This document shows, one piece after another, positions 54,751 through 64,000 of a stretch of 64,000 nucleotides of DNA; position 1 is the first letter of the stretch, and every line of letters starts with the position of its first letter. The stretch lies in the NCBI GenBank assembly GCA_035578175.1, contig JAQMRL010000006.1, positions 65,270,001-65,334,000 on the forward strand, read 5' to 3'. The translations under genes were made by a program, and so were the position numbers. This DNA comes from Catonia carolina. Its lineage: Eukaryota; Arthropoda; Insecta; Hemiptera; Achilidae. Under the pieces are notes generated by a model. That model saw nothing but the letters and a program-made list of their open reading frames with translations. It did no database searches and was not told the DNA's origin.

Positions 54751-55447
54751 TGCTTTGTCTTGCTCTATATGAATATAAAGGGAAGGAAAGTGTTGTTTTC
54801 ATGTCGATTTTTGACCAGATATTCACGTTTTCAGACACCCTTGAACAAACTACAACAGGTTTTTAGGGATTGGTGTGTGTGCGTGTGAACAAAATATCTG
54901 AAGAAAGGAATACGTACGAAGTTAATACTTAGAACTTAAGTCAGGTATCATGAGAGGACCTGACACAAACATTTTCATAAAAATCGGTCAATTGGAAGTA
55001 GTAGTTTATTTGTGCAATTTTCTCAAATTTCTTAAAAATCGCCTTATTTACTATGTTTTTGTGCTGTACAAAATAGTGTAAGCACCATGTTTGCTGAAAT
55101 TTTTATAAAGGCTGTGCTCTCGTGGTAAAAAATGTTTTTTTTTTTTTGTTAAGATTGGAACCTTAATATGCATTTTAGGGCAAATGTGTGTATAATTAAA
55201 GTTATACAAAATTTAAAACATTTACAACTTTTATTTCAAGCATTTTTTCTACATTGCTTAGTTTAGCGTCAGTGATGTTGCGTATTTTTGATTTGAACAG
55301 CGGTTGACTTTCATTTTGCACCATTCACTCGTGATTAAAATTAAGTTATTTTTTCATATTTAATTGTTTACACATGATTAAACAATGACATTGTTTATTA
55401 TTTACATTGGCAAGAGAAAGTCGTGAGAGTGATTAATACCAGATTTT
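54751..55447 (+). repeat. Family C copy C7
   Basis: TTGTCTTGCTCTATATGAAT, GGAAGGAAAGTGTTGTTTTC, short TG tract, GACACAAACATTTTCATAAA, right end GGCAAGAGAAAGTCGTGAGA. About 565 bases downstream of C6 in the same direction. Confidence 0.75.
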
Positions 55448-55469
55448 TAAACTGTAGCGTAGTTATCTT

Positions 55470-55870
55470 CATTTTTAACCCTCCTCCAAATTTCCTCGAG
55501 TCTGCTCGACTCATCTCCACTCCGCCGCTCTCTGTTTTGTTGAACCATCTCTTCTTCATTGCTTACGTAGCGTCGCATTTTTCCCCTAATTCATTCACAA
55601 CTGAATCTATTTGCTTCACTCTTGGTATTTCCATCTCCAAGTTCAACATTCTTCGAGTCGGTCTTTTCTCCTCCTTTCTAATTACATGATGAAGTCACCA
55701 TAGCTTTATCCATTCCAACTCTTCTTATTATAGCCTATGAATTACCAATTGATCCCTAATTGCTTCATTTCTTACACTATATTTTGTCCTTTCCTAGCGA
55801 ATTTCTCTTCAGTTTTGTTTCTGCCATCTGTCCATGTTTCTGCTGCGTAAGTCAGTATTTGTACAAAATC
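55470..55870 (-). pseudogene. LINE reverse transcriptase C-terminal fragment, decayed
   Basis: Minus strand: VQILTYAAETWTDGRNKTEE at the start, then a run with many stops. The LTYAAETW motif is typical of the region after the RT palm in RTE/CR1-type LINEs. No other motif is certain. Confidence 0.4.
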
Positions 55871-55920
55871 TACATTATTTTCTTATTATGCATAGAAACT
55901 TGTTCCCAGATCAAATAATA

Positions 55921-56809
55921 TGAGGGGATCCAAAAGTAACAAGACTTTCTTTACAGCTTTTTTATTTATCAATATTTTTATGCCAAAAGTTGATTGCCTT
56001 CAAAGTATTCACCATTAGATAGTATGCACTTGTCCATCCTTTTTCCATTGTTCAAAATAATTTGAAACTCTCTAAATGGGGTGTCCTTTAACTCTTTCAG
56101 TGATTTTCATTTTACTTCTTCCACAGTCCCAAAACGTATCCCCTTTTAGTCTAGGGAACAGAAAGAAATCACATGGAGTCAGGTTGGGTGAACAGTCGAG
56201 GTGATTCGATTCTTGCTCAGAAACTGCTTCACAGCCAATGCGGTGTGAGCGGGTGCGTTGTCATGGAGGAAGAACCAATCAAAGATACGTCCTTTTCTTC
56301 TTGATGTTCTCTCGCAATCTCTTCAATTACGTCCCATGTTGGTTAACTATTTGGGCTGGAGGAACAAATTTGGTGTGCACAACAACTCTTGACATCAAAA
56401 AAATATCGGTCCTTGCTGTTCAGGGGCGCCCAGATGAGGTCGGTCTTTAACTGACATTTCCGTTGCATTAGAAGTGCAAAAACCTGTCGTAGATGTGAGC
56501 TTTACTCAATGAATTTTCCTTGTAAGCTATTTAGACCATTGCGAGAGTTTCCGCAGCCGTTTTTCCCTATCGGAAACAAAATTTAACCATCTCACGTTTT
56601 TCTCGGGCGTCCGCCATTTCATGTTTTCAACAAAAGGGAAAATTTTATTGCACTTAAAAATTCACTACAGACATGGTGGACTTGTAGTGATGAAGCTTCA
56701 TGTACTAATTCGGGAAGAGTTTCTCTATAAGAGCCCACCAGTGAGAATTTGTTTCCCCACCATCGCTCCCCTCCTCAGCCCGAGTATCATTATTTTTGGG
56801 TCTCCTCCG
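55921..56809 (-). mobile_element. Internally deleted mariner-family element (copy M2)
   Basis: Flanked by TA (55919-55920 and 56810-56811). Tips TGAGGGGATCCAAAAGTAAC and (inverted) CGGAGGAGACCCAAAAATAA are imperfect TIRs. The minus strand reads EMADAREKREMVKFCFRIGK, KTAAETLAMV and RPTSSGRP, then skips to VVVHTKFVPPAQIVN, LKRLRENIKKKRTYL, FFLHDNAPAHTALAVKQFLS (second Asp) and, in another frame, CSPNLTPCDFFLFPRLKG (third Asp). A central block holding the first catalytic Asp is gone. Different lineage from M1. Confidence 0.75.
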
Positions 56810-56921
56810 TAAGTGACCTTATTTGTATTGTTTTTAAAATGTAGGTCCAGATTTGGATGCAGTTGGATCTGGATTTTAAAAGAAATTTACCATACCCGAA
56901 TAGTCAATTGATAAAATGTTA

Positions 56922-58256
56922 CGAGGGCTATTCAGAAAGTAGATTACGTTTTGGAATAAAAAAATAACAAATTACAGAAAAAAAAATTTATTATGTACAT
57001 CTGAAAGAGCAACTTAAACACTACTTTTCTACATAGTCACCAAACAAATTGAGGCACTTGTCGTAGCGGTGAACAAGTTTTGAAATGCCTTCATCGTAAA
57101 ATTCAGCCGCCTGAGATGTCAGCCAGTTAGTCACGCCCGCCTGCAGTTCCACGTCGTCATCAAAACGTTGTGTTGCAAGCCAGTTCTTCATCTTTGGAAA
57201 CAAGTGGAAGTCGCTGGGTGCAAGGTCGGGACTATAAGCCGGATGAGGAAAAATCTCCCATTTGAATCCATCAAGGACACCTTGAGTGCGATTTGCCGTA
57301 TGAGGTCTGGCATTGTCATGCAAAAACAAAATTTTGTTCGTCAGCTTTCCCCGACGTTTGTTTTGAATCGCTCTTCTTAAGTTTTACAACGTTTGACAAT
57401 ACCTCTCAGAGTTGATTGTTGTACCACGCTCCAAAAAATCGATAAGAATAACACCTTTCCTATCCCAAAAAACAGTCGCCATAATCTTCCTTGCAGACAA
57501 TGTTTGGAGACATTTTCTTGGTTTTTTAGGGGAATGTGTGTGTCCCCACTCCATAGACTGTAATTTTGTCTCGCAGGTAACATGTTTTACCCACGTCTCG
57601 TCTCCCGTTACGATTCGGTCAAGAAATGACTCACCAGCTTTGTCGTAACCATCAAGAAATGTTAATGATGCAGCCATGCGCTGATCCTTGTGGTGTTCTG
57701 TAAGGAGTTTTGGCACCCATCTTGCACAGAATTTGTGGTAGCCTAGCTTTTGTGTAACAATCTCGTACAGCAAAGTTCTTGAAATTTGTGGGAAACAAAG
57801 GGAAAGCTCCGTTATTGTGAAACGGCGGTTTTCACGCACCTTTTCATTGACTTTCTCAGTCAGTTCATCAGTCACAATGCTCGGTCGACCACTCTTCTCT
57901 TCGTCATGGACATTAGTTCGGCCATTCTTAAAGCGAATGCACCACTGACGAACTCCACCTTCAGTGATAATGTCATTTCCATACACTGCACACAGTTTCC
58001 GGTAAATTTCTATTGGTTTATGGTTGCTTGCCAACAAAAACCTTATCACAGATCGTACTTCACAACTCGCGGGATTTGCGATTGCAGCACACATTTCAAA
58101 AGCTTATAAAAACGGAACGAGCAGCGCGATCACCCTCTCACTAGCACGGCTGGATAGCCACTGAACGGCAGAACGCCCACATACCAAAATGTCCGCGATT
58201 GCCCCGCCCCTTGCGGCAACAGACGAAAACGTAATCTACTTTCTGAATAGCCCTCG
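56922..58256 (-). mobile_element. Full-length mariner element (M1)
   Basis: 1335 bp with perfect 31-bp inverted ends (CGAGGGCTATTCAGAAAGTA GATTACGTTTT and its inverse), flanked by TA at 56920-56921 and 58257-58258. It carries one transposase gene on the minus strand with a single stop. Confidence 0.95.
57021..58094 (-). pseudogene. Mariner transposase, one premature stop
   Basis: A 357-residue frame from ATG at 58094, interrupted once by TAA at 57384-57386. The N-terminal paired-type helix-turn-helix region (about 1-110) includes VRQWCIRFKNGRTNV and SGRPSI. The catalytic domain has D165 (VTGDETWV), D260 (HDNARPH) and D295 (YSPDLAPSDFHLF), with exactly 34 residues between the last two: the DD34D mariner signature. 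Everything else is in one frame, so the copy died recently or is still mobilisable in trans. Transposase cuts and pastes at TA sites using the 31-bp ends. Confidence 0.9.
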
Positions 58257-58904
58257 TATGACAAATTTACGTAATTGTGTATGTACTTAAATAGTTGAGA
58301 AAGAAAATAATAAATGAGACTTTTAACTAAAGTTAAAACATTAAGCCATTTAAATACGGTAATTGAATTTTTTGTTCATTTTTCCTCTTTCTTGAAAATT
58401 TTTTGTAATGAAAGTATCAAATTGTAGAAATTACAATATTTATTATTTGTAGTATTATCAGTTTACAAGTCAACTTATTCTTTATTTACGGTATTACAGG
58501 GAACATTAGTACAAGTTGAATTTCTGTTTTATGACTGTAAATCGTGGTGCAATTGTGTATGTACCTACTTATCATACGCAGTTTAATTATTAACGAGTTA
58601 TTATTATTCTCTTTTGTTCGAATTAATGACTCATGAGCATGTCAATTCTAGATTGGTTTATGACTTTCTTTTATGTACTTGTTGTTAAAATTACTTAATC
58701 ATTCATCGGATTTTTATCGCATTCCGCTGAGTAATCCGGTTGATTTTATTATTTGTTAGTGTTTTGAATAATTATTGTGTCTATGGGTTTGTCAGTTAAA
58801 GATGAAAATTAATTGTCTATATTTTTATCGGGATGTACGAATAAAATAAAAATCTAAAGATTTTGTTTTGTTTTTTTTTTTTAAACCGTTCCTCTTCAAT
58901 GTTA

Positions 58905-59050
58905 CTGTTTAGCTCGTCAGCCAAAAGGCTGGTTTGAATCTCTAGAGGCTTTACTAAGTAAAACAAGAAGTAAGTTGGGTTACCATTTCCTTCCTCACTG
59001 AATAGAAAAAGTGTGCTTATCAGCATGCCTGGCTCTCTAAAATACACAAT
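58905..59050 (-). repeat. Family B partial copy (B9)
   Basis: CTCGTCAGCCAAAAGGCTGG, TTACTAAGTAAAACAAGAAG and CTTATCAGCATGCCTGGCTC. The rest of the element is missing. Confidence 0.65.
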
Positions 59051-59072
59051 TAAATTTACCGGAAGTTTTGTT

Positions 59073-59244
59073 GGTTTTTTTTTTGTTTTACATCTGACTG
59101 TTTTGCAATTGCTGCTAATGCATATGTTGAGAAGGATGATACATGAAGATGAGTAATGAAAAAATGCCAGACCTGACTGGGAATTGAACCCGGGACCCTG
59201 GCCGAGAAGTCTGTTGCGCTAACCACTACACCAACAGGCTGGCC
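59073..59244 (-). repeat. tRNA-SINE head type 2, with 10-bp target duplication
   Basis: Minus strand: GGCCAGCCTGTTGGTGTAGT GG (A box), CCGGGTTCAATTCCCAGTCA (B box), TTACTCATCTTCATGTATCA, GCATTAGCAGCAATTGCAAA, ACAGTCAGATGTAAAAC and poly-A. AAGTTTTGTT at 59063-59072 and 59245-59254 is an exact duplication. Confidence 0.85.
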
Positions 59245-59465
59245 AAGTTTTGTTTGTGGCAATTTTTAAAATTGTCATCATTTTCCTTTGTTCGTCCATA
59301 CATCTGTCACATCCAGATGTCAAAACTATGAGAGATAGCAACAAATGTTTTTCGGATTTATATTTTACACAAAGAATGAGTACACACTTAGAAGAGGAAG
59401 GAAACTTTAGATTTTTGATATACTGTAGTATCAAAAATTTATTAGTATTCATTTGTTTCAGATAA

Positions 59466-59495
59466 TCCAAATTTGGTAAACCGGGTTTTACTGTA
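59466..59495. repeat. Lone pogo-like terminal repeat
   Basis: AATTTGGTAAACCGGGTTTT ACTGTA resembles one end of a CAGT-tipped, TA-flanked element. I did not find its partner. Confidence 0.3.
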
Positions 59496-59608
59496 TATTG
59501 TAATAATAATAGTAATAATAAACCTGTTGGGCTGCAAGTTTTGAATTTTAATATGTAAATTGTTTACGACACTGAAGTTTATTGCCGGAAGTTTATGCTG
59601 AAGTTTTA

Positions 59609-59787
59609 GCCGGCCGCATTGGCGTAGTTGGTAACGTGCTCGCCTCTCATCATGCGGCCTTGGGTTCGAATCCCATTTAGGCAAGGCATATTTTCATACG
59701 TTACAAAAAATCATTTCATCCTTCACCGTCTGCATTAGCAGTAATTGCAGAACAGTCGGCCGTTAAACCAAAAAAAAAGAAAAAAAA
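59609..59787 (+). repeat. tRNA-SINE head type 1, full length
   Basis: GCCGGCCGCATTGGCGTAGT TGGTAACG (A box), CTTGGGTTCGAATCCCATTT (B box), body TTCATACGTTACAAAAAATC, tail GCATTAGCAGTAATTGCAGA, ACAGTCGGCCGTTAAACC and A-rich end. GAAGTTT flanks both sides approximately. Confidence 0.85.
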
Positions 59788-59899
59788 GAAGTTTATTGGT
59801 AAAATCCATTTCAATTTTCTTTTGTTTTGATTCAGTTTTATGATATTACAAAACATAATGAAAGTTGGGTATAAAATAATATATGTTTCTGTTTTTCAG

Positions 59900-60031
59900 T
59901 TCGAGGATGTCGTCCAGGGAAAACAGTGATGATGAACGAGGCGGAAGTGAGGGGGCTGTGTTTGAAATCACGTGAGATATTCCTTCAGCAACCAATACTG
60001 TTGGAGCTAGAAGCACCATTAAAAATATGCG
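59900..60031 (+). CDS. flw: Protein phosphatase 1 beta catalytic subunit, exon 2
   Basis: 132-base exon between TTTTTCAG and the donor G|GTCAGT. Joined to exon 1 it reads [44 protein letters not shown] and the first base of the next Gly, which should open the metal-binding GDIHGQ motif in exon 3 beyond the window. RGCRPGK and EAEVRGLC are beta-type residues (alpha types have QGSRPGKN or similar), and FLQQ matches fly flapwing. No substitution looks damaging. The dense transposon load in both flanking introns has left the exon intact. Confidence 0.95.
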
Positions 60032-61214
60032 GTCAGTCTGTTTATCTTGGTTTTTCTTAGTACGTACATAATATAAAAATAAAAATTTTGGTTAATGAAA
60101 TGTAGTAATACATTCCCCGAGTGCTCTCAAACGCATGTGTGTTAGTGGATACAATGATTGTTAGTTAAGTTGTAATGCCAGTGTATGAATCATGGTTCAT
60201 TGTTTGGCTTAATGAATCATATTATGTGCGATTTCATGCCAGAAATTTATTGCAGTTCCAAATAACCATTGATTTAATATTCAATAACAGTCAGCTGCAG
60301 TAATAACGTCCATTGAAATGTGACCAACCAGTTGTATTGAGATCGTTTTGTAAAAGACAATATTAAAATCTCATAATTCATTATTTAAATTTTTTTTAAC
60401 CTGGCTGTAACATTTTTCTGCGGTAGCAGGCTATTTTTATTTTTGTGCAGTGTGTAAGCATTGTGTCAAAAATATTACTTTTTTTCCAGTATGCTTGTAT
60501 TAAATACTGTGTTTAGAAAATTATGAAAAATATTACTGTCACTGAAAAAATAATATTGCTCTAACATTTTTTCATATGCAAAGAAAATATTAAAATAATT
60601 TTTGGAAAAATATTTTTTAATTTTCCACCCATAATAACTCTAAAGTGGTTTTCAATGTAATACAAAACTAAAATGTGCAAACTATGCATTATTCTATTCG
60701 TTTTTTATTCATATTTTTTGTTTATAATATAAACCCACGAATAAATAAAATATTAATAATAAACTAAATAAATTTAAATTAGACACGCAGAGATTCCAGA
60801 TTTATATTTTGCGGTAACGAATCAAATTGGTGTTCAACTCCCAATAAACATAGCAATAAAAAAATATCCGTATATAAATACTATAGCCTCGTAAAACAAT
60901 TCATAAACATTCACTTGATAAATAAACTAAAAACACGAAAAACGAATGAAACTTAATAAAACTTACAAAACAAAAGAATACAAAAACAACTCCGGACAAA
61001 CATCGTAATAAAAATAAACCTCAAAACTTTTATAAACATTCACTTGATTGATAAACAGAACGTTTAAAACGTAAATGAAACTTATAAAACAAAAGTAATG
61101 CAACATCTGAGTTACATGAATAAAATCGTAACCAACCCCAACGGTAAAAAAAGACTGTTTCTATAGATACTGAAGTCATGAGATTGCCTTTTGCGTATGG
61201 ATGGGCTGTGAGGA
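60032..61214 (+). other. flw: PP1 intron 2 (first part); 130-bp period duplication
   Basis: Intron 2 starts at 60032 and does not end in the window. ATAAACATTCACTTGAT at about 60904 and 61034, each followed by an AACGAATGAAACTTA-like block, is a diverged direct duplication. It may be the outer part of the family D element next to it. Confidence 0.5.
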
Positions 61215-61712
61215 AGGGAAGTGAAAATTTGTAGTGCTGCCAACCTCAACAGTCAGACACTACTAGTAAATTTCACTATACTGTGCAGTTTCTACATAGA
61301 TTTTGTAAGCTGTGGTTTATTCCGAGAAAATATTTTCTTCATAAACCTTTAAAGAAATAAATGTGACCTATAATATTGCCTGTAGCTTAATTACATGACT
61401 AGACATGTTTGATTTACTTTAATTACCAGCTACCTTATTCCATTGGAACAAAATTTCCTACGAATGAATCGATTTCTGTACTATCACTGTCGCCGGCGTC
61501 TTCACTCTCAGTTTCACTGGTATCTATCTAACCGTTTTTTTTTACCAGGTGTCAACAAAACTGTTGAAGAATAACTTCTTCACGTCTTGAATTTCCTTCT
61601 TTATTTCTTGAATAGTGGAAAAAGGAACGTCACAGTAGTTAGCCACTCTCTCATAGTTTTTGTTAAGAGGCAGGGGATAGGGTTTTTGTTTAGCTTTAAC
61701 TTCACAGCATTT
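61215..61712 (-). mobile_element. DDE transposon deletion derivative (family D, copy 2)
   Basis: Minus strand. The N-terminal peptide (ANYCDVPFSTIQEIKKEIQD and VKKLFFNSFVDTW) matches copy 1 at 5630. It then jumps to an acidic C-terminal tail, SETESEDAGDSDSTEID and FVGNFVPME with a stop. The end TGTCTGACTGTTGAGGTTGG matches the right end of copy 1. The catalytic core is absent, as in MITE-forming deletions. Confidence 0.6.
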
Positions 61713-62500
61713 TATCTTCTTCTTCTTTATCTCTCCCTTCTGCCTCTCAGCATCGGGCCTTCTATAAACTTCTTATACTCCACTCTGTCCAAAGCCAATG
61801 CTCTCAGCCGTCCTTTGCTCTCTCCCCTTCGCCCCCCCCCCACACCCTCAACATACTCCTCCCACTCCATCCTTGGTCTTCCATACTTCTCCATCTCCTC
61901 CACCAATTCCACGTCTTTCCCTGTCAGTGAGGTTATATTCCAAGTTCCAAAAATCATGTTATTTGTCCGTTTCCAGTCTTTTTTCCGTTTAACCTGTCCG
62001 TTTCTCTCTATTTTGTCTCTTTGAATACGTTTATGTTTCGCCCTGCGTGGGATATTAACCCTACGGCAAAGCTAGTTAGGTGGAGGGGCTGCCTCCTAAG
62101 GATTCCTAACAATCCTGTTTTGGAGAAATACTCCTATTTCTCACTTCATGATCCTATCCTCCTTGATCATTACTCCCTGAGACGTCAAAGATTGAGGCAT
62201 GACCATCAGGTTGTGAGAATTGACTGAAGATTGGCTCCTCAGCCCCCAACACCTATCAGCTTGCTGACCCGATTTCCCGCTGAGGTTTAACCCAACCTTC
62301 CATCGAGTTGCTCAGCGTAACAGGGGCACCTCTTGTAGGTTAAAGTGTTGGAGTTGGAGTGAGAGAGGCTAAGAGCGGTCTCTTGATTAACCGCTTATTT
62401 TGATACCGATGTTGTGTATCGTGACGCGTCATCACTCCCCTTTGCCAGAGCCGAAGCCCTCCCCAGGTCACTTCCCAGGGCCCCAGCATTTTATTACACT
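61713..62500 (-). mobile_element. RTE-like LINE 5' UTR with endonuclease-RT chimera
   Basis: The minus strand begins in a GC-richer 5' UTR (62500 to about 61960) and opens a frame: MIFGTWNITSLTGKDVELVE, EMEKY, which is the start of the AP endonuclease of RTE/BovB-type elements (GTWNVRSL.GKE.EL..EM..Y). It runs at once into GRPRMEWEEYVEGVGGGRRG and LALDRVEYKKFIEGPMLRGR, the extreme RT C-terminus. About 900 residues are missing yet the frame is kept. The tail is an (A/G)-rich run (AGATAAAGAAGAAGAAGATA). Confidence 0.65.
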
Positions 62501-63078
62501 CCATATTAGATTTCGTTCAGCACTGTGAACAGTGTGCCCATATTTTCAAGAAACTAACATTTCTGTTTACAGTAATAATTAGTTATATTTATACAATTAA
62601 CCTACAAAAGGTTCCACAAGATACTGTAAATGCTCCGGGTATAGTATAAGTTATGTTTGTTGTACTGAAATTAAAGTAGTCGGGCTTGCGCTTTGATGCT
62701 TTCCCCCTCATTGCAAACAAGGGCAACCTTGCGACTCAATTAACTATACCTGTGTTTTTATTGCCTATAGAAAAAGATTACGGGAAAGAGTAGACGTACA
62801 ATCGAAAGAACAGAATCTAAGCTACCGATTGGTACCCATACCGGTTGGAATACAATGTAATATACATACCACAATATCGATTGTCATGATTGACTACCTA
62901 ACTACCTAACTGTCGCAAAGTGGCAGATGCCAGTTCTAGGGATAAAGAAAATGTATAATGTATAAAGGTGAATAAAACTACCCAATTACTTATTTGAATC
63001 AAACCCTAAAAGAGAAAACAAAGAGAGTTTGATTCAAACCATTGACAAAGGAAGATGCAATCTTCATAACCACGCAAT
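62501..63078 (+). other. Intron 2, no recognised feature
   Basis: TTTGATTCAAAC-type short inverted repeat near 63000-63040 (TTGAATCAAACCCTAAAAGA and AGAGTTTGATTCAAACC). Otherwise unremarkable. Confidence 0.4.
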
Positions 63079-63250
63079 GCCGGCCGCATTGGCGTGATTG
63101 GTAACGTGCTCACCTCTCATCATGCAGTCTTGGTTTCGAATTCCATTCAGGCACGGCATATTTTCATATGTTACAAAAAATCATTTTATCCTTCACCGAC
63201 TGCATTAGCAGTAACTGCAAAACAGTCGGACGTTAAAGAAAAAAAAAATT
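63079..63250 (+). repeat. tRNA-SINE head type 1, full length
   Basis: GCCGGCCGCATTGGCGTGAT TGGTAACG, CTTGGTTTCGAATTCCATTC, TTCATATGTTACAAAAAATC, CTGCATTAGCAGTAACTGCA, AAACAGTCGGACGTTAAAG and poly-A. The B box is altered at one base (GAATTCC). Confidence 0.85.
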
Positions 63251-64000
63251 TATCATTACCTGAAGAAGCGGTGCGCAAGTACTCATAGAAGAATTTTAGA
63301 AGCAGTATAAGGTAAATTAAAAAGTTTTTTATATTACAAAAAACAAATATTTATATGGATTCTACTGCTATGATGCTAACTACGAACTTAAATAATTATA
63401 ATAAATTTGTCTACGCATGCATCATGTATTACAATGCAAAAATTACTTTGGGGTTTTTTCTTCTTAAGTACGGAATTTTTAAAAATAGGTATGCGGCTTT
63501 AAAAATGATAACATTGGCCTACATTACTTGACACTGATCCAGAATTAATACTTTATAAATTTCCACAATGATAATTTTTATCAGTTTTGATTAAATTTTC
63601 CTTACTTTATCGCGTGGTATAATTCTAATTATATAATCATGTATCGGAATGTTTTTTTAATTTTGTTATTCTGATACATGCTAGTTGTGTTTGAATTTAT
63701 AAATATCTACTAGTCGGAAATGTTTTATACAATAAATAAATGTTTGTTTCAAGATTTTGGCATGTAGTTCATGAATAAAAATGTTTTTTTTTAAACATTT
63801 AAATGTCACACTAATTAGTTATAGTATAAGTTATGACAGTTTTATTTTTAAACTGTTGATTGTTTATCATAAAACAGTTTTAACTGCATAACAAAGTATG
63901 CCTTGATAGGTGATAAAAATATGAAAAATTAATTTAAAAAAGTTGAAGACATTACTTTTGGCCTGCTTTTTTTCCTTTATTTCTGAGTACAGCATCGTTT
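63251..64000 (+). other. flw: Intron 2 continues to the window edge
   Basis: AT-rich, no repeat family or exon recognised. PP1 exon 3 is not in the window. Confidence 0.5.

Larger units (their letters stand above)
49033..59899 (+). other. flw: PP1 beta intron 1 (10,867 bases)
   Basis: Donor GTATTT at 49033 and acceptor CTGTTTTTCAG ending at 59899, with a good pyrimidine tract. The first 1.6 kb (49033-50695) shows no repeats or genes I recognise. The rest is filled by transposons: foldback P2, B8, pogo-like MITEs, C5-C7, an RT fragment, two mariners, B9 and two SINEs. Confidence 0.85.

Noticed and set aside
57412..58109. Plus-strand frames opposite the mariner transposase
   Set aside because: Antisense shadows of the conserved transposase frame.
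59609..59690. Possible functional tRNA gene
   Set aside because: A and B boxes are present but there is no full cloverleaf. The body, tail and poly-A repeated elsewhere show it is a SINE.

Overview
The window looks like intergenic and intronic DNA from an arthropod, most probably an insect. It is AT-rich, its one cellular gene is split by large introns, and most of the rest is transposable-element debris: several LINE groups, a BEL/Pao LTR element, two mariner lineages, Harbinger-, piggyBac- and pogo-like remnants, and tRNA-derived SINEs. I cannot fix the order; a hemimetabolous insect is only a guess.

The one host gene I can support is the protein phosphatase 1 beta catalytic subunit (flapwing/PPP1CB type). 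Coding exon 1 is 48981-49032 and exon 2 is 59900-60031. They are joined by a 10.87 kb intron, and the gene runs past the right edge of the window. Both exons are too short to stand out as open reading frames, but the splice phases and the joined protein match.

Layout. 1-9.8 kb: copies of a TIR repeat (family C), a 400-bp retroposon (family B), a CR1-like LINE end, a DDE transposase remnant (family D), and an RNase H-bearing LINE with a 10-bp target duplication. 10-22 kb: tRNA SINEs (family A), a TTAA-flanked MITE inside a SINE, a C element with a 53-unit (TG)n tract, a second C element split by an AT-rich palindrome, and nested repeats. 22.0-22.4 kb: a near-perfect foldback with a hammerhead-ribozyme-like core in each arm. 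23-25 kb: a broken MULE-like transposase split by a B retroposon. 25.4-30.6 kb: a young BEL/Pao element that has gag and protease but no reverse transcriptase or integrase. 31-37.5 kb: a multicopy pseudogene with a 148-bp triplication, CR1-type ORF1 and RT pieces, and a Jockey-like ORF1 carrying a SINE. 38.5-40.7 kb: a decayed RTE-like RT holding a DDE_3 transposase and a SINE. 42.4-44.2 kb: Harbinger remains with a MADF gene. 44-47.5 kb: an inverted pair of CR1-like 3' ends. 49-60 kb (PP1 intron 1): a second hammerhead-bearing foldback, pogo/Tigger-like MITEs, C elements, and two mariners. 60-64 kb (intron 2): a DDE deletion derivative, an RTE endonuclease-RT chimera and a SINE.

The most interesting signal is the pair of foldback elements (22043-22379 and 50696-51002). 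They share little sequence, yet each encodes, once on each strand, a fold matching a type I hammerhead ribozyme: CUGAUGA core, stem II, GAAA, a very short stem III, an NUH site and a paired stem I. Both have the same extra unpaired U before stem II. The second is inside PP1 intron 1, on the sense strand of the gene.
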